Below are positions 1 through 5,060 of a DNA stretch of 5,060 bases, piece by piece. Under the pieces are notes generated by a model. That model worked only from the letters and a program-made list of their open reading frames with translations. It was not told where the DNA came from and made no database searches. Each line of letters opens with the position of its first letter. Position 1 is the first letter of the stretch. Source of the stretch: Oscillospiraceae bacterium (GTDB taxonomy: Bacteria; Bacillota; Clostridia; Oscillospirales; UBA929); the NCBI GenBank assembly GCA_031258665.1, contig JAIRML010000306.1:1-5060 (forward strand), written 5' to 3'. The position numbers and the translations under genes were made by a program.

Positions 1-3000
1 CGGAGCGCTCGCCTCCGCCTCAATGACGAACTGGGATGTCAGCGGCGGCACGAGCGCCGAGTATAACATAATGTCGGCGGAAAACGCTGGGTCCAGCTTC
101 GCGCCCGTGACGGTGAGCGACACGAGATCCGCGCCGCCGTCCGTGCCCGGAAGCACCTGGACGGCGGCCGACTGGACGGGTGCGCCCGTTCGCCCGGCGC
201 TGTCCACAGGCACGACGGCGGCCTTCACATATTTCCCCGACAGAGCCGATGTCACGGCGACGGCGCCGGTGGTCGCGGTCTCGACCGGTTGAAACGGACC
301 GGTCGGCGCGGTGGACGCGTACCAGCGGTAGAGGGAGACGCCCTCGGCGGCGGCGTCCGGGCTTGTGTACGCATATCCAAGCGTCAATGTCAGGTCGTCC
401 GCCGTGATCTCCGCGTCTGTCGCGCCGGGCGCGTTTGCCTGCCAGGTAAATGGTATGAGCACGCCGTTTACTTTGTACTCCTCAAACCGGACCGGTGCGC
501 CCGCCGTATTGCCCGCGTAGAAGCCGATTTGAAAACCGGAACCGAGCGCCGTGTTCGTGTATTGCCCGGTCGTGCCCATGGTGTTCCATTCGGAACCGTC
601 CGCAGAGTATTCCGACGTGTAGACGTCGCCGAGCTTGGTGATGCGCAGATACATCTCGTCGCCGAACGAATCGTTGCTGTATTGTTCCTCGTTGCCGGCG
701 CCGTTTGTTTCACTGATCGCGCCGACGCGCGGGGCGCCTCCCTGGTATTTGCGCAGGGCGGACACGTAGTTGTTCAGATCTTTCAAAAACATGATACCCG
801 CTTCTTGATAGCCCGCGCTTGGCTTGCCCGTCATTTTGACCTGCGCCGTAAAATTGCCCGCGACGCCGGCGGGGATGTCCGTGATGAAGACGTTGGGCAT
901 GCTGTTGCCCGAGTTGTAGATGCCGCCGCCGTTTGACGTGATCGTCACGGCGTCGCCGCCGATGGAGTATTTCGCCGGATTGGGCTCGCGGATGCGCCAG
1001 ACCGGGCTGAGTGTGTCCGCCACCGACTGAATGGTGACCAGCTTCGCGTCGTACAGGGAATTGTCCGCGGTCGAATGGGCCAGCACCTCCACCACCGCGG
1101 GCTCCAGCGCCGTCAGCAGCCCGTCCTGCGACACCGAGGCCTTGGCCGTCGGTTGTTTTGTGGCCGCGTCGCGCACGGACCACGTGAGCCCCTGGTCGGC
1201 GGCGGATGGCAGCACCTGTGCGCTGAACGCGAGGGTCGCGGTCGGTTTTTCCACAAAATAGGACGGCGCGGAGATCGAGATCGATTCCGGCGCGTCAGGC
1301 GTCGGAACGGGGTCGCCTGTCACAGTGAATGTGATCTTGTTCGAGAGGAATGTCCGCGCGCCGGCGACGGTATAGGCATAAATGTCGGCGGCGCCAGCGC
1401 CTTTCGCCGTCACCCGGCCCGACGCGTCGACGACGGCAACGCTTTCATCCGTCGAAGCATAGAGCACATCGCCGACAGCGGGCCGGTTGTTGTTTTGGCC
1501 GAGACGCACGTCGTCGCCGAGGATCGTGATGTTGCCGGCGCCGATGTTGTCGGCTCTCAGGTTGAGCCCGTTGTCGTAGATGTTGTCCTGGAGCGTGACG
1601 GAGCATCTGTTGCTGAAATTGAACAGGCTCGCGCCCAGCGACGCGCCGCCGGACGTCTGCGCCAGGACGGTGCTTTCTCCCGCGGTCAGGCTGGTTTGGG
1701 GCGCGGAGATCGACAGGCTGACGCCCGGCGCGTAGCGATTGACGGTGTTGCCGCGGAACACGAGCCCGCCCGTCTCGCTGGCCTGCAGCATCGTAGCGCC
1801 GCCTTCGAGGTTGAAGACATTGTCTTCAATCACGATGTTGTTGTGGTAATAGATCCCCTGACCCGCCAGTGAGGAGCTGACGGTCGGCGAGATGAGGATC
1901 GACTCCGCGTAGGGCCTGTCGAACGTGTTGCCGCGTATCGTCATGTCGTGTACCGCGCCGGATTCGCGGTAACTCCCCGTGAGCTCGCCATAGAGGGCGA
2001 TCGTGGCCATGGTCATGTTGTCAAAGTAGTTGTTTTCGATGAGCACGGGGCCGCGCGTCGTGCAGAGGATGCCGCGCGTCGGCACATGCGCCATGCGATT
2101 GCCGGTGATCTCCACATCCGGCATGTACGTCACGTTCTCAATGTTGTACGCGCCCACCGTCACGCCGGGGATCGGTTCGGCAAATGTCAGCCGTATTGTC
2201 TGACGGGCCGCGGCGCTTTCGTCGGTCGGTCCGACGGCGGATACGATGGTTGCCCGGCCGGCCGGCTGTCCCGTGGCGATGGAGATGAACTCCACTTCGT
2301 CGCCCGCGTAAAACTTCGGGAACCCGTGGGATTCGGAGTGTTGGGACATCACGGTATATGTCGCGCCGTCGATGGCGGTGATCGGCAGATAGTAGGCGTG
2401 AATATTGATCGGGTCGTCCTGCGGGTTATAAAAATCACAGCCTCGAATCCGCACATTTCCCCTCACGCCGGACATCTGAATGAAATCCGCGCCGCTGGCC
2501 GTCACACGGCCTGTGCCCGGCCTCGCGGAGAACGACACATTTTCTATCGTCACGTTCTCGGTGAGCTGACTGACCATACCGAACGAGTGCAAAAAATGCA
2601 TCTTGACATCTTTGAGCGTGGTGTTTTTGCTCTCCCAGAACAGCGTCGCCGATGTGGGGCGGGCCGTGGTGTAGCGCATCTGATGCACGTATCCGACCTC
2701 GGACGCGCCACTGCCCGACGTGTAGGTGAGCTTCACGCGGTTGTTGCCCAGATCTTCTATGCTGCGCACGCTGCTGAACGGATTTGGGCCGCCGCGCCAT
2801 GTGCGCCCGGTCTTTGTGTCGTAGATCTGGCTGTTCATCATGTTGCTGCCCGTCCAGTACGGCCGGCCGGTCACGGGGCTTTTATCGCTGTTCCAGGTGA
2901 TGCTTGTCCCGCTGATGGTGTAGTCATAACATTCGGGGATATACAGGACAGAATAATTACTTCCTTTTTCTTCCACCGTTACGTCCACGACGGACGGGCT

Positions 3001-3468
3001 GTAAAAATCCTCGGAAAAATTTGTGAAGGTCACATTTTCCGAGCGTATGGCGGCCAATATCATCATGTTGCCATGGTACATAAAGAGCGAGCCGCCTCCG
3101 TCCACCGTAACGTCCTTCATGTCCTCGATGAGGATGCCGATGTTCTTGGTTTTATAGCTCTGGTTCACAGAGTCTGTGTTGGAGATGTACAGGTCGCGCT
3201 TCACTGCGTATTCTTCCCAAAAATGATATTCGCCCTTTGGGAAATAAATTGTCACAGGCCCGGTCACTTCCTTCGCGGCCAGAATGGCCTGCCAGACAGG
3301 GGCGGCGCTGTCGGTTACGCCGGCCGGGTCCGCGCCGTAGTCAACCACGTTGATCACGGTGCTGCTCGGTTCCGCCGACACAACGGCGCCGGGATAAAGC
3401 GTCGAAAACGCCAGGACAACCGCAAACAAAACGGCTTTGATGCGAAGCTTGTTTGGATTTTTCTTCAT
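1..3468 (-). CDS. Secreted multi-domain GH110 alpha-1,3-galactosidase (3' end off window)
   Basis: Extracellular glycosidase expected to hydrolyse terminal alpha-1,3-linked galactose (blood group B and/or linear alpha-Gal glycans). The visible frame is 1156 codons, unbroken to the left edge. Residues 1-32 form a signal peptide (MKKNPNK, hydrophobic core, cleavage after V-S-A). Residues ~36-655 match the GH110 right-handed beta-helix from memory: INVVDYGADP near 39-48, then YISNTDS, PECYDY, FLHSFGM and NPQDDPINIH. D328, D351 and D352 have the spacing of the three catalytic aspartates reported for this inverting family. Then follow a Big_2-like Ig domain (~660-717), a second Ig-like segment (~725-815), a concanavalin-like domain resembling GH43 C-terminal/DUF1349 modules (~820-1003), another Ig/Fn3-like segment (~1005-1107), and the start of a cadherin-like beta-sandwich (from ~1113). 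Bacteroides members are about 600 residues, so the tail is an addition, probably for glycan or wall binding; SLH repeats could follow off window. Family call is firm; linkage preference is inferred. Confidence 0.9.
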   Translation of the reverse strand, partial: MKKNPNKLRIKAVLFAVVLAFSTLYPGAVVSAEPSSTVINVVDYGADPAGVTDSAAPVWQAILAAKEVTGPVTIYFPKGEYHFWEEYAVKRDLYISNTDSVNQSYKTKNIGILIEDMKDVTVDGGGSLFMYHGNMMILAAIRSENVTFTNFSEDFYSPSVVDVTVEEKGSNYSVLYIPECYDYTISGTSITWNSDKSPVTGRPYWTGSNMMNSQIYDTKTGRTWRGGPNPFSSVRSIEDLGNNRVKLTYTSGSGASEVGYVHQMRYTTARPTSATLFWESKNTTLKDVKMHFLHSFGMVSQLTENVTIENVSFSARPGTGRVTASGADFIQMSGVRGNVRIRGCDFYNPQDDPINIHAYYLPITAIDGATYTVMSQHSESHGFPKFYAGDEVEFISIATGQPAGRATIVSAVGPTDESAAARQTIRLTFAEPIPGVTVGAYNIENVTYMPDVEITGNRMAHVPTRGILCTTRGPVLIENNYFDNMTMATIALYGELTGSYRESGAVHDMTIRGNTFDRPYAESILISPTVSSSLAGQGIYYHNNIVIEDNVFNLEGGATMLQASETGGLVFRGNTVNRYAPGVSLSISAPQTSLTAGESTVLAQTSGGASLGASLFNFSNRCSVTLQDNIYDNGLNLRADNIGAGNITILGDDVRLGQNNNRPAVGDVLYASTDESVAVVDASGRVTAKGAGAADIYAYTVAGARTFLSNKITFTVTGDPVPTPDAPESISISAPSYFVEKPTATLAFSAQVLPSAADQGLTWSVRDAATKQPTAKASVSQDGLLTALEPAVVEVLAHSTADNSLYDAKLVTIQSVADTLSPVWRIREPNPAKYSIGGDAVTITSNGGGIYNSGNSMPNVFITDIPAGVAGNFTAQVKMTGKPSAGYQEAGIMFLKDLNNYVSALRKYQGGAPRVGAISETNGAGNEEQYSNDSFGDEMYLRITKLGDVYTSEYSADGSEWNTMGTTGQYTNTALGSGFQIGFYAGNTAGAPVRFEEYKVNGVLIPFTWQANAPGATDAEITADDLTLTLGYAYTSPDAAAEGVSLYRWYASTAPTGPFQPVETATTGAVAVTSALSGKYVKAAVVPVDSAGRTGAPVQSAAVQVLPGTDGGADLVSLTVTGAKLDPAFSADIMLYSALVPPLTSQFVIEAEASAP

Positions 3469-3474
3469 AGGTGC

Positions 3475-3481
3475 CTCTCCT
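3475..3481 (-). promoter_or_regulatory. Ribosome binding site of the GH110 gene
   Basis: On the minus strand AGGAGAGG lies upstream of the ATG at 3468, with 8 nt between AGGAG and the start codon. The ATG is followed at once by a Lys-rich signal-peptide N-terminus, which together fix this start. Confidence 0.8.
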
Positions 3482-3617
3482 CTTTCTGCAATTAATCTTG
3501 TTGTCGCGCTTGCCGTAGTTGCGAAGGATTTTTCTGCCCATCTCATTTCACATGTGCCGGAAAAATTGATACGCTGCCTATTTGTCGTACCCCCGTTCTT
3601 TCCAAAAGTGGCGTGTG

Positions 3618-3647
3618 AAATGTGAAAAGGTATACCTTTTCACATTT
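3618..3647. repeat. Palindrome A, perfect 30-bp inverted repeat with GGTATACC core
   Basis: The 30 bp are perfectly self-complementary with no loop. The centre is GGTATACC inside AAAAGGTATACCTTTT, with outer arms AAATGTG and CACATTT. It lies about 150 bp upstream of the GH110 start codon. A loopless perfect palindrome fits a dimeric repressor operator better than an RNA hairpin, though either is possible. It lacks the central CG of CcpA/LacI-type operators. It shares its 16-bp core with the palindrome at 3782-3819. Confidence 0.85.
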
Positions 3648-3731
3648 GTGCTTTCCGTCTCTCATGGCGCTTTGCCCCGTCAAAATTTGGTGGAATGTTG
3701 TGGGAATATACAAAATTTCCCCTTCCACCTA

Positions 3732-3760
3732 TTGACTTTAATGAGAATTTATAGTACTAT
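3732..3760 (+). promoter_or_regulatory. Near-consensus sigma-A promoter reading rightward
   Basis: TTGACT (3732-3737) is followed after exactly 17 bp by TACTAT (3755-3760), each one or two mismatches from TTGACA and TATAAT. The -10 sits inside a 16-bp palindrome, TTTATAGTACTATAAA (3748-3763). Predicted transcription start is near 3767. It points away from GH110 and antisense to the dtxR-type gene, with no recognised plus-strand gene downstream. It is the best promoter match in the window. Confidence 0.6.
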
Positions 3761-3781
3761 AAAAAAGAAGGATTTTATTTT

Positions 3782-3819
3782 GCGCGTTTTCCAAAAGGTA
3801 TACCTTTTGGAAAACGCGC
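3782..3819. repeat. Palindrome B, perfect 38-bp inverted repeat with GGTATACC core
   Basis: The 38 bp are perfectly self-complementary, centred on the same AAAAGGTATACCTTTT core as palindrome A but with different arms (GCGCGTTTTCC and GGAAAACGCGC). Outside it, ATTTTAT (3772-3778) and ATAAAAT (3821-3827) pair again after a small asymmetric gap, so the structure spans 3772-3827. It lies just downstream of the plus-strand promoter and could be an operator, a 5'-terminal RNA hairpin, or both. There is no T-run after it, so a terminator is unlikely. Confidence 0.85.
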
Positions 3820-3857
3820 GATAAAATTCGCGTGACGCAATGCGATGTCCAGAGGAG

Positions 3858-3906
3858 AAAAATGGAATATTCTGCCATGTCTATGATGGCAGAATATTCC
3901 ATTTTT
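3858..3906 (-). terminator. Intrinsic terminator of the dtxR-type gene, probably bidirectional
   Basis: Arms of 21 bp (3858-3878 and 3886-3906) are perfectly complementary around a 7-nt loop. The stem starts with AAAAA and ends with TTTTT on both strands, so a U-tract follows the stem core in either direction. On the minus strand it lies 32 bp past the dtxR-type stop codon, the normal place for its terminator. On the plus strand it would end any transcript from the 3732-3760 promoter. Confidence 0.75.
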
Positions 3907-3938
3907 GGTGTTTGCGGGGGTCAAAAAGATTCGGTTCG

Positions 3939-4319
3939 TCAGATGATGTCATGTTCGCGGAGGTAGCGGCGGATGGCGAGGAGGGAGGCGTCCGACATGA
4001 TGTGTTCGATGGCGCAGGCGTCTTTTTCCGCCTCCGCCTGGTCCACGTGCAAAACACGGATCAGAAAGAGCTCGATGGCTTCGTGTTTGCTGCAGATCCA
4101 GCGGGCCAGCCGCAGGCCTTCCTCTGTGATGCACACCTCGCGGTATCGGGCGCCCTCCACAAGCCTCATCTCGTGCAACACGGACACGGCACGGTTTACA
4201 GTCGCCTTGGTCACGCCCATTTTCGCGGCGATGTCCGTTACGCGCGCGCGGCCGTTTTGTTCGCACAGAGCGTAAATGGTCTCCAGATACCCCTCCATCT
4301 TGATCGTGAGCTTTTGCAT
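3939..4319 (-). CDS. DtxR/MntR-family metal-dependent transcriptional repressor
   Basis: A 126-residue cytoplasmic DNA-binding regulator that, by family, represses metal-uptake or homeostasis genes when loaded with Mn2+ or Fe2+. The N-terminal winged helix-turn-helix spans ~5-68: MEGYLETIYAL, then RVTDIAAKMGVTKATVNRAV with the recognition helix ~37-50, then a wing at YREVCIT. The metal/dimerisation domain follows. Aligned without gaps to DtxR from memory, H79, E83, C102, E105 and H106 match DtxR ligands, but the ligand at position 10 (Met in DtxR, Asp8 in MntR) is Gly. The C-terminal SH3-like domain is absent and the length resembles MntR (~142). The start at 4319 is chosen for its strong Shine-Dalgarno and the family-typical N-terminus; a longer in-frame ATG at 4625 lies inside fabD. 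It sits 113 bp after fabD. Family is sure; whether it senses Mn or Fe is not. Confidence 0.92.
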   Translation of the reverse strand: MQKLTIKMEGYLETIYALCEQNGRARVTDIAAKMGVTKATVNRAVSVLHEMRLVEGARYREVCITEEGLRLARWICSKHEAIELFLIRVLHVDQAEAEKDACAIEHIMSDASLLAIRRYLREHDII

Positions 4320-4325
4320 GGCGCG

Positions 4326-4333
4326 CCTCCTTT
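4326..4333 (-). promoter_or_regulatory. Ribosome binding site of the dtxR-type gene
   Basis: AAAGGAGG on the minus strand, 6 nt before the ATG at 4319. This near-perfect Shine-Dalgarno decides the start over the longer upstream in-frame start codon. Confidence 0.9.
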
Positions 4334-4362
4334 GGCCTGTGTGGGCTGTGTCAAGATCCAAC

Positions 4363-4384
4363 GTGGGTTGCACCTGCAACCCAC
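4363..4384. repeat. Perfect 10-bp inverted repeat upstream of the dtxR-type gene
   Basis: GTGGGTTGCA and TGCAACCCAC flank a 2-bp centre (CC), 44-65 bp before the dtxR-type start codon. A compact, nearly loopless dyad suits a dimeric regulator site. Its GGTT...AACC half-sites loosely resemble the DtxR operator pattern, so autoregulation is possible but unproven. GTGGGTTG-like words recur beside it (4381-4390, 4341-4350), so low complexity may contribute. Confidence 0.55.
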
Positions 4385-4397
4385 AACCCAAATTCTT

Positions 4398-4430
4398 GTT
4401 TTCTGTTGCCGCGAAGCGGCAACAGAAAAC
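4398..4430 (-). repeat. Perfect 15-bp stem with 3-nt loop after fabD
   Basis: The arms GTTTTCTGTTGCCGC (4398-4412) and GCGGCAACAGAAAAC (4416-4430) enclose a GAA loop on the plus strand (TTC on the minus). It begins 2 bp past the fabD stop codon, where a terminator is expected. However, the run of U is in the 5' arm and the run of A in the 3' arm, and the minus-strand continuation is AAGAATTTG with no U-tract. It may be a 3'-end stabilising or processing hairpin or an attenuator before dtxR rather than a classical terminator. Confidence 0.8.
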
Positions 4431-4432
4431 AC

Positions 4433-5060
4433 TCACGCGCCGGACGGCGCGAGGGCGCGCAGGGCCTCTATGTCCGCCGGGCAGGAGGCGGGCAGGAGGC
4501 GGCGCGTGCGGTCGATGCGCTTGATGAGGCCGAGCAGTGTCCGGCCCTCGCCCACCTCGACAAAGGTGTCGGTGCCCGCCGCCGCCAGGGCGCGGACGCA
4601 GCCCTGCCAGCGCACGGGACTGCACATCTGCAGCGCCATGTGGGCGGGCAGATCGACGTTGTCCGACAGGCGGTCCCCAGTCACATTTGTATACAGCGGC
4701 AGACGCGGCGGGCGGGCGGTGAGGCCCGCCATGGCCGCGCGCAACGCCGCGGCGGCCCGGGCCATGTCCGGTGTGTGAAAGGCGGCCGACAGCGCGAGCG
4801 GGACCACCTTTGTCGCACCGGCTTCACGGCAGCGCCGCGCGGCGACGGCGACGGCGTCCGGCGCGCCGGCGATGACCGTTTGACAGGGCGCGTTGTCGTT
4901 GACCGGCCGCGCCCCGCCGCCGGCCTCGCGGCAGAGGGCCTCCACGGTGTCCCAGTCGAGGCCAAGCACGGCGGCCATGGCGCCGCCTCGGTCGTCGGCG
5001 GCCCGCTGCATGGTCCGCGCGCGGGCGTGCACCAGACGCAGGCCGTCTTCCCAGGTGAGG
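4433..5060 (-). CDS. fabD: Malonyl-CoA:ACP transacylase FabD (5' end off window)
   Basis: Transfers malonyl from CoA to acyl carrier protein, supplying the chain extender for type II fatty-acid synthesis in the cytoplasm. The visible 208 residues are the C-terminal two thirds of a ~310-residue protein; the nucleophile motif GHSxGE lies off the right edge. Visible family residues, aligned to E. coli FabD from memory: R13 in LVHARARTMQ (Arg117), H95 in LSAAFHTPDM (His201) and Q144 in LQMCSPVRW (Gln250), with nearly the same spacing. GAMAAVLGL and FVEVGEGRTLLGLIKRI are also typical. The usual NxPGQ-like segment reads NAPCQTVIAG, with Cys for Gly. The frame is open to the edge, so the GTG at 5032 is not the real start. 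FabD normally sits in a fab cluster, which may lie to the right; dtxR-type and GH110 genes downstream are not usual partners. A polyketide AT domain is unlikely because the protein ends right after the domain. Confidence 0.93.
   Translation of the reverse strand, partial: LTWEDGLRLVHARARTMQRAADDRGGAMAAVLGLDWDTVEALCREAGGGARPVNDNAPCQTVIAGAPDAVAVAARRCREAGATKVVPLALSAAFHTPDMARAAAALRAAMAGLTARPPRLPLYTNVTGDRLSDNVDLPAHMALQMCSPVRWQGCVRALAAAGTDTFVEVGEGRTLLGLIKRIDRTRRLLPASCPADIEALRALAPSGA

Larger units (their letters stand above)
3767..3907 (+). ncRNA. Candidate small structured transcript (promoter, hairpin B, terminator)
   Basis: Inference from layout: the plus-strand promoter at 3732-3760 would start a transcript near 3767 that enters the long hairpin at 3772-3827 within its first few bases. 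It would meet the 21-bp stem-loop ending in TTTTT at 3902-3906, where termination is plausible. The product would be about 140 nt with two strong hairpins. It may be non-coding, or may carry a very short peptide: there is an AGAGGAG-preceded ATG at 3862 and an AGAAGGA-preceded TTG at 3780. I recognise no known RNA family, and the promoter could instead be vestigial. Confidence 0.3.
3469..3938. other. AT-rich intergenic island between dtxR-type gene and GH110 gene
   Basis: This 470-bp stretch separates two same-strand genes and is visibly AT-richer than its flanks. It holds palindrome A, a plus-strand promoter, palindrome B and a bidirectional-looking terminator, each listed separately. From 3482 to 3617 I see nothing beyond the GH110 leader. 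No convincing sigma-A promoter reading toward GH110 is visible: TATACC inside palindrome A could be a -10, but at 17-bp spacing its -35 would be CGGAAA, which is poor. A short direct repeat CAAAATTT occurs at 3681 and 3711. Confidence 0.7.

Noticed and set aside
1948..3495. 515-codon open frame on the plus strand, plus 265- and 215-codon frames at 1075-1872 and 289-936
   Set aside because: They lie exactly opposite the GH110 gene, have Arg/His/Ala-rich low-meaning translations, no recognisable domain and no good ribosome binding sites. GC-rich codon use on the minus strand explains the lack of stops.
3618..3647. CcpA cre-type catabolite site upstream of GH110
   Set aside because: The palindrome centre is TA within GGTATACC, not the CG-centred TGWAANCGNTNWCA pattern, so it does not match cre.
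3618..3819. CRISPR or tandem repeat array
   Set aside because: Only two copies of the core exist, with different arms and a 152-bp gap, and no regular spacer pattern.
3780..3824. 14-residue leader peptide (TTG start) through palindrome B, preceded by AGAAGGA
   Set aside because: A rare start codon, very short length and a sequence dictated by the palindrome make coding unlikely; kept only as a note under the candidate small transcript.
4349..4354. Perfect TTGACA (-35) on the minus strand upstream of the dtxR-type gene
   Set aside because: At 17-bp spacing the -10 position falls on AGGAGG, the ribosome binding site, and nothing like TATAAT is present at 16-18 bp.
3939..4625. 228-residue N-terminally extended version of the DtxR-type protein
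   Set aside because: The extra 102 residues run through the inverted repeats and into fabD, are Arg/Pro-rich, and bypass the strong AAAGGAGG before the ATG at 4319 that begins a family-typical N-terminus.
4433..5032. 199-residue FabD starting at GTG 5032
   Set aside because: The frame stays open to the window edge with FabD-like residues (LTWEDGLRL) upstream, and a protein starting here would lack the catalytic serine, so the gene is simply cut by the window.

Overview
The window is GC-rich coding DNA interrupted by one AT-rich intergenic island. It looks like a high-GC, Gram-positive-type anaerobe of the Clostridia (Oscillospiraceae-like). The reasons are strong AGGAG-type ribosome binding sites, a secreted glycosidase followed by Gram-positive-style Ig-like, concanavalin-like and cadherin-like modules, a short DtxR/MntR-type regulator, and FabD as a free-standing protein. 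The taxonomic guess is inference; no rRNA or other marker gene is present.

All three recognisable genes lie on the minus strand. From right to left they are: (1) the C-terminal two thirds of fabD (malonyl-CoA:ACP transacylase), whose start is off the right edge; (2) a 126-residue DtxR/MntR-family metal-dependent repressor; (3) after a 470-bp intergenic island, a very large secreted protein whose N-terminal part is a GH110 alpha-1,3-galactosidase (the blood-group-B / alpha-Gal family). The last gene runs off the left edge after at least 1156 residues. The galactosidase probably removes terminal alpha-1,3-linked galactose from host-type glycans outside the cell. FabD serves fatty-acid initiation and elongation, and the DtxR protein senses a divalent metal. 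I see no reason to think the three form one functional pathway; adjacency seems to be the only link.

The gaps are rich in perfect inverted repeats. Between fabD and dtxR there are a 15-bp stem (4398-4430) and a 10-bp palindrome (4363-4384). In the 3469-3938 island there are two perfect palindromes sharing the 16-bp core AAAAGGTATACCTTTT, with centres exactly 168 bp apart, and a 21-bp stem-loop with U-tracts on both strands that probably terminates dtxR. A near-consensus promoter on the plus strand (TTGACT-17-TACTAT) points away from the galactosidase gene, straight into the second palindrome and then the terminator. No annotated gene lies downstream of it, so this is the best candidate here for something undescribed: a roughly 140-nt structured RNA or a tiny peptide gene, possibly under control of the paired palindromes.

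Long open frames on the plus strand opposite the galactosidase are judged to be composition artefacts of the GC-rich gene.
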